A program made the position numbers and the translations under genes. Under the pieces are notes generated by a model. It searched no databases, was not told the origin of the DNA, and saw only the letters and a program-made list of their open reading frames with translations. Below, piece after piece: positions 39,232 through 48,282 of a DNA stretch of 64,000 bases (position 1 is the first letter of the stretch; each line of letters begins with the position of its first letter). Source of the DNA: an uncultured Pelagibacteraceae bacterium (GTDB lineage: Bacteria > Pseudomonadota > Alphaproteobacteria > Pelagibacterales > Pelagibacteraceae); NCBI GenBank assembly GCA_902570695.1, contig CACFZE010000005.1:30679-94678 (forward strand), given 5' to 3'.

Positions 39232-40074
39232 ATGATTATTTGGCTAGCATCATATCCTAAAAGCGGAAACACATGGGTAAGATCATTTTTATCTGCTTAT
39301 TATTATTCTAAAGATGGTAAATTTGATTTTGAGCTATTAAAAAAAATTAAGCAATTTCCTAGTAGAGATTTTTTTGGTGAAAAATTGAGAAGTGTTGATG
39401 AGGCTGCAAAAAATTGGTTAGTTGCTCAGAAAAGAATAAAAGAAAGTGGTCAATTTTGTTTTTTAAAAACTCACAATGTTTATGGTTCTTACAAAGGGAA
39501 CAGTTTCACTACTTCTGAATTTACTGCTGGTTTTATATATATAGTACGCGATCCAAGAAATGTGCTTACATCCTTAATGAACCACTATTCATTAAGCGAA
39601 GAAGATTCTTTAAAGATGTTAAATAGTGTTTATAGAAATTTAAGAGATGAAAATGATAATAATAATTACTCAAATTATTCATTTATAAGTTCTTGGGCAA
39701 ATAATTATAAGTCTTGGAAATTATCAAATAATTTGGAATCTCTATTTATCAAGTACGAAAATTTAGAAAATGACCGGCTAAACACTTTTAAAAAAATAAT
39801 TAATTTTACTAATAAAATATTAAATAAAGATGAGAAGATAGATATTAAAAAATTAGAAAACGCAATTGAAACAACCAACTTTGATGTGCTAAAAAAAAAA
39901 GAGGAAAAGGAAGGTTTTGACGAGTCAATTTACTCAGTTAGAGATGGTAAAACAAAAACTTTTTTTAATTTAGGAAACAAAAATAATTATAAAGTACTTT
40001 TAAAAAGAGAAACAACAAAATCTATAGAAGAAATTTTTCAAAAAGAAATGAAAGAATTAGGATATATCGATTAA
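39232..40074 (+). CDS. Sulfotransferase-domain protein
   Basis: The 280-residue product has the PAPS 5'-phosphosulfate-binding loop [13 protein letters not shown] near residue 8 and the 3'-phosphate motif [17 protein letters not shown] near residue 103. Both are typical of the sulfotransferase family 1 fold. The acceptor cannot be inferred; candidates include cell-surface glycans or lipids. It lies on the opposite strand between mnmE and rho, which are adjacent in many Alphaproteobacteria, so it looks like an insertion into a conserved block. Composition by eye is similar to its neighbours. The stop shares TTAA with rho. Confidence 0.87.
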   Translation: MIIWLASYPKSGNTWVRSFLSAYYYSKDGKFDFELLKKIKQFPSRDFFGEKLRSVDEAAKNWLVAQKRIKESGQFCFLKTHNVYGSYKGNSFTTSEFTAGFIYIVRDPRNVLTSLMNHYSLSEEDSLKMLNSVYRNLRDENDNNNYSNYSFISSWANNYKSWKLSNNLESLFIKYENLENDRLNTFKKIINFTNKILNKDEKIDIKKLENAIETTNFDVLKKKEEKEGFDESIYSVRDGKTKTFFNLGNKNNYKVLLKRETTKSIEEIFQKEMKELGYID

Positions 40075-41342
40075 GCTGGTTTGTTCATTGAATTAAAAAA
40101 ATCAGAATTATTCTTTGTTTCCTTTAATTTAGAATTAATAAATTCGATAGCATCCATTGATCCCATTGGAGCTATTATTCTTCTTAAAACATTCATTTTC
40201 TGAAGATCATTTTTTTCAAAAATCAATTCTTCTCTTCTTGTTCCTGATTTTGTTATGTCAATTGCAGGAAATATTCTTTTTTCGGAAATCTTTCTATCAA
40301 GTATAGTTTCACTATTTCCAGTTCCTTTGAATTCTTCAAAAATAACTTCATCCATTCTACTTCCTGTGTCTATTAAAGCTGTTGCAATAATTGTTAAAGA
40401 ACCACCCTCCTCTATATTTCTAGCTGCGCCAAAAAACCTTTTGGGTCTTTGAAGTGCATTAGCATCTACTCCTCCTGTTAGTACCTTTCCTGAACTTGGT
40501 ACAACTGCATTATATGCTCTTCCTAAACGAGTTATCGAGTCTAATAATATAACAACATCTTTTTTATGTTCAGTTAACCTTTTAGCTTTTTCAATTACCA
40601 TTTCAGCAACAGCCACATGTCTTTGAGCCGGTTCATCAAAGGTGGAGCTAATTACTTCACCTTTGACAGTTCTTTGCATATCTGTAACCTCTTCTGGTCT
40701 CTCATCGATCAAAAGAACCATTAAATAACACTCGGGATGATTTGCTGTTATTGAATTAGCAATGCTCTGCAAAATCATTGTTTTTCCAGCTTTTGGTGGC
40801 GAAATTATTAATGATCTTTGGCCTTTTCCAATAGGACTTACTAAATCAATTAATCTTGGTGTTAAATCAATTTTTTTTTCTACTTTGTTAGTTTCAACCT
40901 CCATAACTAATTGTTTATTAGGATAAAGTGGAGTTAAGTTATCAAAAGCAATTTTATGTTTAAATTTGTCTGTTTCCTCAAAATTGATTTTACTAACCTG
41001 CAACAATGCAAAGTATCTTTCTCCTTCTTTTGGTGATCTTATAGGTCCTTCAACAGTATCGCCTGTTCTCAAACCAAATCTTCTTATTTGATTTGGACTA
41101 ACATAAATGTCATCTGCACCTGGTAAATAATTTGACTCTATTGCTCTCAAAAATCCGAAACCATCTTGTAATAATTGGAGAACACCACCTCCAGTAATCT
41201 CCTCTCCCTTTTCGGCTAATTTTTTAAGTATTGCAAAGTAAATTTCTTGCCTTCTAAGTGTGCTTGCATTTTCGATGCCTAAATTTTCTGCTTCTGTAAT
41301 CAGTTTTTCTGAGCTTTTTTCTTTTAGTTCTTGAATGTTCAT
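40071..41342 (-). CDS. rho: Transcription termination factor Rho
   Basis: The 423-residue product has an N-terminal RNA-binding region (about 1-125) with [15 protein letters not shown]. The hexameric ATPase domain has Walker [10 protein letters not shown] near residue 180 and [16 protein letters not shown] near 208. [25 protein letters not shown] follows near 285. Rho-dependent termination is likely important here because few intrinsic terminators are visible and many convergent genes overlap at their stops. Confidence 0.98.
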   Translation of the reverse strand: MNIQELKEKSSEKLITEAENLGIENASTLRRQEIYFAILKKLAEKGEEITGGGVLQLLQDGFGFLRAIESNYLPGADDIYVSPNQIRRFGLRTGDTVEGPIRSPKEGERYFALLQVSKINFEETDKFKHKIAFDNLTPLYPNKQLVMEVETNKVEKKIDLTPRLIDLVSPIGKGQRSLIISPPKAGKTMILQSIANSITANHPECYLMVLLIDERPEEVTDMQRTVKGEVISSTFDEPAQRHVAVAEMVIEKAKRLTEHKKDVVILLDSITRLGRAYNAVVPSSGKVLTGGVDANALQRPKRFFGAARNIEEGGSLTIIATALIDTGSRMDEVIFEEFKGTGNSETILDRKISEKRIFPAIDITKSGTRREELIFEKNDLQKMNVLRRIIAPMGSMDAIEFINSKLKETKNNSDFFNSMNKPA

Positions 41343-41401
41343 AATTTTGGGAAGGTTGTATAGATATAATCAATATAGTTTTTGTTCAAAAAATTTCAAC
41401 C

Positions 41402-41836
41402 CTATAAAGGCTTAAAAATTACAACAAAAACAATCAAAATAAGCAATATTGTAGGTATTTCATTAATTAATCTATAAAATTTATGTGAATGAGTATTTTG
41501 ATCGAATTTAAACTGTTTTAAGGCTTTTCCTAAATATAAATGATACAAACTGAGGAAAATCACAAATATTATTTTTAATAACATCCACGTTTGTCCTAAT
41601 TGCTGAAATCCTATACTGTGAATTAAAAGCAAGCCAAATATCCATGATAAAATCATGGCTGGTGTCATAATGTAAAAATACAATTTTTTTTCCATGATCT
41701 TAAATACACCTGAAATTTTCTTATCATCACTATTTTCAGCATGGTATACGAAAATTCTTGGTAGATATAATAAACCAGCCATCCATGAGATAACTGAGAT
41801 TAAATGCAAAGATTTAAAAAGAAAATAATAATTCAT
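41402..41836 (-). CDS. hemJ: Protoporphyrinogen oxidase HemJ-like
   Basis: The 144-residue product is a four-helix membrane protein beginning YYFLFKSLHLISVISWMAGLLYLPRIFVYH. It matches HemJ, the form of protoporphyrinogen IX oxidase found in many Alphaproteobacteria, with conserved His in the first helix and the following segment. Its position in a hemE-hemH-hemJ run supports the assignment. It begins 3 bp downstream of the hemH stop. Confidence 0.9.
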   Translation of the reverse strand: MNYYFLFKSLHLISVISWMAGLLYLPRIFVYHAENSDDKKISGVFKIMEKKLYFYIMTPAMILSWIFGLLLIHSIGFQQLGQTWMLLKIIFVIFLSLYHLYLGKALKQFKFDQNTHSHKFYRLINEIPTILLILIVFVVIFKPL

Positions 41837-41839
41837 TAA

Positions 41840-42832
41840 TTAAATATTTCGTTTAATCAAACTATTAAGTAATTTTATGTGATCATCATTATCATTAAGA
41901 CACGAAATCATATCAAAATTTTCTCCACCGGCCTCGATAAAGCTTTCTTTTCCTTGAATTAATATTTCTTCTAATGTTTCAACACAATCTGATGAAAACC
42001 CAGGACAAATTGCTAAAACATTTTTTACTCCCTCTTTTGGTAAACGTTCTAAAGTTTTATCTGTATAAGGTTGTAACCATTCCTCAGGTCCGAATCTTGA
42101 TTGAAAGGTAGTTTTAATTTCTATTTCATTAAACTTTTCAGAAATGAGCCTTGTGGTTTTGTGACAATAGCAATGGTATGGGTCTCCTTTATCAAAATAT
42201 TTCTTTGGTATTCCATGATAAGAGGCTAATATTAAATCTGGTTTCCAATTTATGTTTTCTATCTTAGAATTAATAGAATTCACCAATGCATCAATGTATA
42301 AAGGATCAGATTCATAATGCGGAATAATTTTAAGCGATGGTTGCCACCTCATAGACATTAATGTCCTATAAACTTCATCGCATACTGTTGCTGTAGTAGC
42401 AGCAGCATACTGTGGATATAAAGGAAGAATTACTAAATTTTCGCAACCATTATCATGTAATTTTTTTATTTTACTTTTAATACTCGGATTTCCATATCTC
42501 ATTGCAAAGTCTACTAATATTTCCTCATTTGATATTGAATTTGAGACTTTCTCAGCTTGCTTTTTTGTATAATACATTAATGGTGACATGTTTATATCTT
42601 TCATCCAAATTTCCTTATAAGCTTTTGCTGTTTTAGATGGTCTTAAGTTTAAAATTATAAGGTTTAGTATTAACTGCCATAAAACTGGATTAACCTCTAT
42701 AACTCTTCTATCAGACAAAAATTCTTTCAAATACCTTCTTATGTCTAGCCATTTTGTTGAATCTGGAGTGCCTAAGTTAACAATTAAAACTCCAGTTTTG
42801 CCAAATTTAATTTTAGGGTGATCTTTCATCAT
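41840..42832 (-). CDS. hemH: Ferrochelatase
   Basis: HemH inserts iron into protoporphyrin IX as the last step of heme synthesis. The 330-residue product shows GVLIVNLGTPDS near residue 10, LILASYHGIPKKYFDKGDPY near 188 with the active-site His, and CPGFSSDCVETLEEI near 268 with the conserved Glu. Its start overlaps the hemE stop by 4 bp, which supports co-transcription with hemE and hemJ. Confidence 0.96.
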   Translation of the reverse strand: MMKDHPKIKFGKTGVLIVNLGTPDSTKWLDIRRYLKEFLSDRRVIEVNPVLWQLILNLIILNLRPSKTAKAYKEIWMKDINMSPLMYYTKKQAEKVSNSISNEEILVDFAMRYGNPSIKSKIKKLHDNGCENLVILPLYPQYAAATTATVCDEVYRTLMSMRWQPSLKIIPHYESDPLYIDALVNSINSKIENINWKPDLILASYHGIPKKYFDKGDPYHCYCHKTTRLISEKFNEIEIKTTFQSRFGPEEWLQPYTDKTLERLPKEGVKNVLAICPGFSSDCVETLEEILIQGKESFIEAGGENFDMISCLNDNDDHIKLLNSLIKRNI

Positions 42833-43831
42833 TTAAATTCTCTAACTATTTTTACCAATTCTTCTACCATTTCAATTTTTGTTTCTGGAAGAATACCATG
42901 TCCAAGGTTAAATACATAAGGGTGATCTTTGAAAATCTCTAAATATTTAATTACTTCCTTTTTTAGTTGAGCTTTGTTTGTTAATAATGCCTCAGGGTGC
43001 AATCCACCTTGTATAGGTAAATCTATATTTTTGATTAAATTTTTTGGATCAACGTTATAATCTATATTGATCATACTTGGTTTCACGATTTTACAAAATT
43101 GATTGTAATCAGTTATACCTCTTGGAAAACAAATAACCGGTACCCCTAAACTCTTGGTATAATTAACTAGAGATAATGTTGGATCGTATAAATATTTATG
43201 AAAATCAGATTTGATCAGCCCAGACCAGCTATCAAATATTTGGATTATAGAAACTCCGGCATTCACTTGGTTTTTGATATGAATTTTAATAAATTTATCT
43301 AAAATTTTTAACAAGTTATTAATTAGGCCTATATCTGAAAAAAAAATTAGTTATTAAACCATTTTTTGGTGAAACCTTATTTATCATATATACAAGTAAA
43401 GTCCAAGGAGCTCCTACAAAGCCAATTATGTCTTTTTTTTTTAAATTTTCACTTTTTTTCAAATTGGCTATAAGTTGGTAAATTGGAGATAAATTTTTTG
43501 TAAATCTTTCTTCATCAATTTCTATTAATTTGTCTATCTCGAAATCCTGAAGGTTAGGTCCAAAATTTTTCTTAAACTCAACTTTTTGACCAAGTCCGTA
43601 AGGTATCATTAAAATGTCAGAGAAAATAATTGCCGCATCAAAGCCAAACCTTTTTATTGGTTGAAGAGTTATTTCTTTTGAAAGTTCTGAGTTTAAACAA
43701 AGATTTATAAAATTTGGGTTATTTTTTCTTATTTCTCTGAATTCAGGTAAATATCTACCCGCTTGTCTCATTAACCAAATAGGAACTTGATCTGTTTTGT
43801 TATTTATTAAACATTCTTTTATTGGTGTCAT
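42829..43831 (-). CDS. hemE: Uroporphyrinogen decarboxylase, interrupted by a single-base homopolymer frameshift
   Basis: HemE decarboxylates uroporphyrinogen III to coproporphyrinogen III. The sequence reads as two frames. The N-terminal part (43319-43831) has PIWLMRQAGRYLPEFRE, FSDILMIPYGLG and GFVGAPWTLLVYM. The C-terminal part (42829-43314) has GVSIIQIFDSWSG, ISTI-barrel helices and FNLGHGILPET. The break is at nine T on the minus strand (43338-43346). With eight T the frame continues as LITNFFSDIGLINNLLK into the second part, giving about 333 residues, a normal length. The gene is therefore intact except for one base. It lies next to the putative origin, as in Caulobacter. Confidence 0.9.
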
Positions 43832-43874
43832 TTATAATAAGATAATTATATTTAGATTTATTATTAGTATGAAT

Positions 43875-43883
43875 TGTTGATAA
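43875..43883 (-). promoter_or_regulatory. Weak DnaA-box-like site TTATCAACA (minus strand)
   Basis: On the minus strand the 9-mer differs from TTATCCACA at one position. With the site at 43998 it gives two candidate boxes in inverted orientation, 123 bp apart. A related TTATTAACA (two changes) lies at 43988-43996 on the minus strand. Confidence 0.45.
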
Positions 43884-43997
43884 CGTAAATTACTCAATTT
43901 CAACACTTTATTAACTTTTTATTCATTATCCTGAAAAAAAAACCTTTAAAACAGACATTATTTGATCACTTTTATATATATGAAAATTGTTAATAAG

Positions 43998-44006
43998 TTA
44001 TTCACA
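43998..44006 (+). promoter_or_regulatory. DnaA-box-like site TTATTCACA
   Basis: The 9-mer matches the relaxed consensus TTATNCACA fully and the strict TTATCCACA with one change. It lies in the hemE-ppsR intergenic region proposed as the origin. Confidence 0.65.
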
Positions 44007-44111
44007 TTTATAAAAATGTTAATTAAACAATAACATGTATACTAAAATTAGATGTGGTTGCTAAATCAAAAGTTTTTCTTATTCTATAATTAATTTATAA
44101 ACAATTTATAC

Positions 44112-44933
44112 ATGAAGAATACACACCAAGTTTATTTAATATCAGACTCAACAGGAGAGACACTTGATAGAATTTTCATGGCTCTAAAGGCGCAATTTAA
44201 TAACTTTGACTATGATCTAAACCAATTTTCGTTTACAAGGACCGAAAATCAAATTACCACTATATTGAATGAGGCTAAAAAACAAGAGAGTCCAATAATT
44301 TTATATACTGTTGTTAATAGTAAATTAGCAAAATTTCTAGCAGAAGAAGCCAATGAGAAAAACATTCCATGCTTTGGTGTTTTAGGAGATTTAATACTTA
44401 ACTTCTCAAAAATTCTAAACGAAAAAGCAACACACCAGCCTAGCGCCCAACATGTTTTAGATGCAGATTATTATAAAAGGATTGAGGCAATACAATTTAC
44501 CATGAATCATGACGATGGCAATAATACAGAAAACATTTTAGAGTCAGATATTATTTTGGTTGGTGTTAGCAGAACAAGCAAAACACCAACCTCAATATAT
44601 CTTGCAAACAAGGGATTAAAAACTTCAAATATTCCACTTGTAAATGATATGAGCATTCCAAATGATATTATGAAATCAAAAACACTTTGTGTTATTGGCC
44701 TAACCACAGAAGCTGAAAGACTTTATGACATTAGAAGAAATAGATTAAATTCTCTGAAAGAAAATGAAGCGTCAGATTATACAAATCTAGAAAAAATTAG
44801 ATTTGAAGTAGAACAATCTAAGAAAATATTTAAAAAAAATAAATGGCCAACAATAGATGTAACTAGAAAATCTGTTGAAGAAACTGCAGCATCCATAATT
44901 AAAATATTTGAGATACAAAATAAAAATGGTTGA
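44112..44933 (+). CDS. ppsR: Pyruvate, phosphate dikinase regulatory protein (kinase/pyrophosphorylase)
   Basis: The 273-residue product belongs to the DUF299 family of bifunctional kinase/pyrophosphorylases that control pyruvate phosphate dikinase or PEP synthase. It begins YLISDSTGETLDRIFMAL and contains the P-loop-like IILVGVSRTSKTPTSIYLA near residue 148. It is the first rightward gene after the proposed origin, where Caulobacter has its homologue. Its 3' end overlaps the maf start. Confidence 0.94.
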   Translation: MKNTHQVYLISDSTGETLDRIFMALKAQFNNFDYDLNQFSFTRTENQITTILNEAKKQESPIILYTVVNSKLAKFLAEEANEKNIPCFGVLGDLILNFSKILNEKATHQPSAQHVLDADYYKRIEAIQFTMNHDDGNNTENILESDIILVGVSRTSKTPTSIYLANKGLKTSNIPLVNDMSIPNDIMKSKTLCVIGLTTEAERLYDIRRNRLNSLKENEASDYTNLEKIRFEVEQSKKIFKKNKWPTIDVTRKSVEETAASIIKIFEIQNKNG

Positions 44934-45510
44934 AATTATTTTAGCTTCAAAAAGCAAGGTTAGAGAGGAAATTTTAAAAAAAAACGGGATTCAATGTATA
45001 GTGTTTCCTTCAAATATTGATGAGGATCCCGTAAAAGAAAGTTTATTAAATGAAGGCGCATCTCCGGAAATAATTTCAAAAAATTTGGCCGAACTAAAAG
45101 CAAACAAGGTTAGCCAAAAAAATTATGATGTTTTGGTTCTTGGTGCAGATAGCGTAATAGATTTAAATGGAGAATTAATTTCAAAACCTGAAAACAGGAT
45201 AGAAGCTTTTAATATTTTAAAAAAATTAAACGGAAGAAAACATTCACTGATAAGCTCAGTTTGTATATCTAAAAATGGATCAATGACTTGGAATTATACA
45301 GATAAAGCGTTTCTTACAATGAAAAATTTTTCAGACAAACAAATCAATGAATATTTAGAAAAAATAACAGACGAAGCTCTGTATGCATATAATGTTTATC
45401 AAATAGAAGGAGAGGGTAAAAATTTATTTACATCTATTGATGGAGATGAAAATACTATTATGGGATTACCTATAATTGATATTAAAAAGTATCTAGGCAA
45501 TTATAAATGA
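44926..45510 (+). CDS. Maf-like nucleotide pyrophosphatase
   Basis: The product from the ATG at 44926 is about 194 residues and begins VEIILASKSKVREEILKKNG, the Maf substrate loop. It continues with VLVLGADSVIDLNGELISKP near 68, which contains the catalytic Asp. Maf proteins hydrolyse modified or canonical nucleoside triphosphates to limit misincorporation. An upstream ATG at 44908 lies within ppsR and adds six unlike residues, so 44926 is preferred. The gene overlaps ppsR by 8 bp and aroE by 4 bp. Confidence 0.93.
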   Translation: MVEIILASKSKVREEILKKNGIQCIVFPSNIDEDPVKESLLNEGASPEIISKNLAELKANKVSQKNYDVLVLGADSVIDLNGELISKPENRIEAFNILKKLNGRKHSLISSVCISKNGSMTWNYTDKAFLTMKNFSDKQINEYLEKITDEALYAYNVYQIEGEGKNLFTSIDGDENTIMGLPIIDIKKYLGNYK

Positions 45511-46301
45511 AAAAATTTTTAGTTATTGGAAATCCAATAGATCACTCACTATCTCCAAAATTGCATAATTTTTGGATAAGAAAATATAATTTAGATGCAA
45601 TTTATGGAAAATTAGAGACACACAAAAGTGACCTAGCTGAATTATGTGAAAACTTAAAACAAGGTAAGTTGAATGGTCTTAATGTAACTGTACCTTTTAA
45701 AAAGGAAATTATTCCCTACATCAACGTCTTAAGTGGCCATGCTTTGAGAACAAAATCCATAAATACCATTTCTGTTGAAAATGGAAATTTAATAGGCCAC
45801 AACACTGATATCGACGGTTTTGAACTCAGCATAAAAAAATTAAATTATAATGTAGCTAACAAGACTATAATTATTCTAGGTGCTGGTGGTGTAGTTCCAT
45901 CAATAATATATGCTTTAAAAAGAATGAACGCTTCAAAAATATTTGTTAGCAATAGAACGAAAGGTAAAGCTGATGAGTTAAAAGATATATTTAATGACTT
46001 AATGGTTTTGGATTGGGGTGATTTAGTAGATTTTGATATGATAATTAATGCAACCAGTATAGGTCTAAAAAAAGAAGATGAATTTGATCATGATTTTAGT
46101 CAATTCGGAAAAAATAAATTTTTCTATGATGTAATTTATGATCCTTTTGAGACGAAATTTTTAAATATAGGAAATCAAAAAGGTAATAATTTTGAAAATG
46201 GATTAAATATGTTCCTTTTCCAAGCCCAAAAAGCTTTTAATATTTGGCATAATATTGAACCAGATATTGATGAGGAAACTATAAATTTATTAAAAAATTG
46301 A
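45507..46301 (+). CDS. aroE: Shikimate dehydrogenase
   Basis: AroE reduces 3-dehydroshikimate in aromatic amino-acid synthesis. The 264-residue product has VIGNPIDHSLSPKLHNFW near residue 6 (shikimate binding), LNVTVPFKKEI near 57 with the catalytic Lys, and GHNTDIDGF near 98. The NADP loop ILGAGGVVPSII lies near 125. The start overlaps the maf stop by 4 bp. Confidence 0.96.
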   Translation: MKKFLVIGNPIDHSLSPKLHNFWIRKYNLDAIYGKLETHKSDLAELCENLKQGKLNGLNVTVPFKKEIIPYINVLSGHALRTKSINTISVENGNLIGHNTDIDGFELSIKKLNYNVANKTIIILGAGGVVPSIIYALKRMNASKIFVSNRTKGKADELKDIFNDLMVLDWGDLVDFDMIINATSIGLKKEDEFDHDFSQFGKNKFFYDVIYDPFETKFLNIGNQKGNNFENGLNMFLFQAQKAFNIWHNIEPDIDEETINLLKN

Positions 46302-46304
46302 ATT

Positions 46305-47045
46305 ATGAGATTAAAAAATAAAGTTGCAATAATAACAGGATCAGCATCTGGATTTGGAAAAGGTATAGCAAAAAAATTTACCGACGAGGGTGCTAATTTA
46401 ATAATGGTAGACTTAAATTCAAAGTTATTAAAAAAGGCTTCAAAAAACTTGTCTCAAGATTATTTTGTTGCCGATGTTGCGAAAGCATCAAATTTTAAAT
46501 CATTATTTAACTATGTTTATAAAAAATATAATAAAATAGATATAATAGTAAATAATGCAGGAGTAACTCATAAGCCTAAATTTATGGAAACTGTGACTGA
46601 GAAAGAGTTTGATAAAGTTTTTAACGTAAATGCCAAGTCAGTTTATTATTGTGGAAAATTTTTTGTTCCAAAAATGAAAAAACTTAAAAAAGGTGTCATT
46701 TTAAATGTTGCATCAACCGCAGGTTTATCTCCTAGACCAAAGCTAAATTGGTATAATGCAAGCAAGGGCTGGATGATAACTGCAACAAAAGCGATGGCAA
46801 TTGAACTTGCTCCATATAAAGTAAGAGTAAATGCAATAGCCCCCGTTGCTGGAATAACACCATTGTTAAAATCTTTTATGGGTGGCGATACCCCTAAAAA
46901 AAAACAAGCATTTTTATCAACAATTCCAATTGGTAGGTTTTCTACACCTCAAGATATGGGAAACGCTGCATGTTTTTTATGTTCAGACGAAGCCAGCATG
47001 ATAACAGGAGCTGTATTAGAAGTAGACGGAGGAAGGTGCATATAA
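46305..47045 (+). CDS. Short-chain dehydrogenase/reductase family oxidoreductase
   Basis: The 246-residue product is a classical SDR. It has TGSASGFGKGIAKKF near residue 11 (cofactor loop), IIVNNAGVTH near 79, the catalytic Ser in ILNVASTAGL near 136, and the YNASKGW Tyr-x3-Lys pair near 149. DGGRCI closes the C-terminus. It resembles FabG and other 3-oxoacyl or glucose dehydrogenase-like SDRs; the substrate cannot be assigned. It separates aroE from coaE, which are adjacent in many relatives, so it may be an insertion. Confidence 0.9.
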   Translation: MRLKNKVAIITGSASGFGKGIAKKFTDEGANLIMVDLNSKLLKKASKNLSQDYFVADVAKASNFKSLFNYVYKKYNKIDIIVNNAGVTHKPKFMETVTEKEFDKVFNVNAKSVYYCGKFFVPKMKKLKKGVILNVASTAGLSPRPKLNWYNASKGWMITATKAMAIELAPYKVRVNAIAPVAGITPLLKSFMGGDTPKKKQAFLSTIPIGRFSTPQDMGNAACFLCSDEASMITGAVLEVDGGRCI

Positions 47046-47051
47046 AAAAGA

Positions 47052-47639
47052 ATGATTAGAGTTGGTGTTATGGGTGGAATAGGTTCTGGTAAGTCATTTA
47101 TTGCTAAATTATTTAATTGCCCAGTTTTTAACGCTGATAAGGAAGTCAATAAAGTTTACAAAAATGATAAAAATTGTTTTGTTAAGTTGAAAAAAAAATT
47201 ACCAAAATTCATCAATTCTTTTCCTGTAAAAAAAAAACAGTTAGTTAAAGCGATCAAAGAAGATAAAAAAAATTTAGCTAAAATATCTTCAATAGTTCAT
47301 CCAATAGTTAGAAAAAGAATGAGAGTTTTCTTAGCTAAAAATAAAAAAAATAAAATGGTTGTCCTTGATGTTCCTCTTCTTATTGAGAATAAACTTAATA
47401 AAAAGGATGATGTTTTGCTGTTTGTTAAATCTAAAAAAAAAGAAGTTTTAAAAAGACTTAAAAAAAGAACTAATTTTGATGCAAAAGTATTAAAAAGTCT
47501 TAACGAAAATCAAATAATTTTGTTAAAAAAAAAAAAATTGGCAAATTTTATTGTCGATAACAATTTTACAAAGATTATAATGAAAAAAAAAGTTAACTTC
47601 CTTAAAAAAAAAATTCTTTATGAAAGAAATAGTACTTGA
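47052..47639 (+). CDS. coaE: Dephospho-CoA kinase
   Basis: CoaE performs the final phosphorylation in coenzyme A synthesis. The 195-residue product has the P-loop VMGGIGSGKSFIAKLF near residue 6, NADKEV near 29 and VVLDVPLLIENKL near 100, which match the family. The C-terminal half is unusually lysine-rich, with several A-runs of eight to eleven bases, yet the frame is intact. Its 3' end overlaps dnaQ by 20 bp. Confidence 0.94.
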   Translation: MIRVGVMGGIGSGKSFIAKLFNCPVFNADKEVNKVYKNDKNCFVKLKKKLPKFINSFPVKKKQLVKAIKEDKKNLAKISSIVHPIVRKRMRVFLAKNKKNKMVVLDVPLLIENKLNKKDDVLLFVKSKKKEVLKRLKKRTNFDAKVLKSLNENQIILLKKKKLANFIVDNNFTKIIMKKKVNFLKKKILYERNST

Positions 47640-48282
47640 TACTGAGACAACTGGTTTATCTGTTAAAGATGGTCATAGGATAGTTGAAATAGGTTGCATA
47701 GAGTTAGAAGATCTTATTCCAACAAAGAATGTATTTCATTGCTATCTAAATCCTGAAAGAAAAGTATCAGAAAGTGCATTAAAAGTTCATGGATATACAG
47801 ATGAATTTCTATCTGATAAAAAAAAGTTTTCTGATATTGCGGATGAATTTCTTGATTTCATAAATGGAAAAAAAATTGTTATACATAATGCAGAATTTGA
47901 TATTGGTCATCTCAATAATGAACTGATGCTAATAAATAAGAATATTATATCTAAAGATTTCGTAGTTGATACTTTAGAGTTAGCTAGAAACAAATTTCCT
48001 GGATCAGGGATTAGTTTAGATGCACTTTGTAAAAGATTCAGAATAGATAATTCTAGAAGAATAAAACATACTGCGTTAATAGACTGTGAATTACTATCAA
48101 AAGTATACATCAATCTATTGGACCAAAAAGAACCAATATTTGAGTTTCAAGACAAAGAACTTTTAAAAAGAAGTTTTAAAAAAGTTAATACCTACTCAAA
48201 AAAAATAATAAAACCCACAGAACAAGAACTAAGCGACCACAAAGAATTTATAAAAAAAAATTTAAAAAGAAATTTCTTTTAG
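47620..48282 (+). CDS. dnaQ: DNA polymerase III epsilon subunit (3'-5' proofreading exonuclease)
   Basis: The 220-residue product is a DEDDh exonuclease with ExoI VLDTETTGLS near residue 5, ExoII IHNAEFDIGHL near 87 and ExoIII HTALIDCELL near 146. The C-terminal tail (about 185-220) is basic and ends in RNFF. It begins inside the 3' end of coaE. Its stop overlaps the restored secB stop on the other strand. Confidence 0.95.
   Translation: MKEIVLDTETTGLSVKDGHRIVEIGCIELEDLIPTKNVFHCYLNPERKVSESALKVHGYTDEFLSDKKKFSDIADEFLDFINGKKIVIHNAEFDIGHLNNELMLINKNIISKDFVVDTLELARNKFPGSGISLDALCKRFRIDNSRRIKHTALIDCELLSKVYINLLDQKEPIFEFQDKELLKRSFKKVNTYSKKIIKPTEQELSDHKEFIKKNLKRNFF

Larger units (their letters stand above)
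43832..44111. other. oriC: Putative chromosomal replication origin region (oriC)
   Basis: This 280-bp stretch is the longest gene-free interval in the window. It lies between hemE and ppsR, the position of the Caulobacter origin. Genes to the left run leftward (hemE to parB) and genes to the right run rightward (ppsR to dnaQ), as expected for divergent replication. It contains TTATTCACA and TGTTGATAA DnaA-box-like sequences, several TTAA-containing repeats and A/T-only tracts such as TTTTATATATATG that could serve as an unwinding element. parS sites lie about 8 kb away. Function is inferred from context and motifs, not shown. Confidence 0.78.

Noticed and set aside
42829..43314. Second half of hemE as an independent gene
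   Set aside because: Its apparent start is an internal TTG, and the sequence aligns with the C-terminal part of HemE in continuous register after one base is removed.
44019..44033. CtrA-like TTAA-N7-TTAA site in the origin region
   Set aside because: The best match is TTAA-N7-ATAA, and TTAA is very common in such A/T-rich DNA. The evidence is too weak to call.
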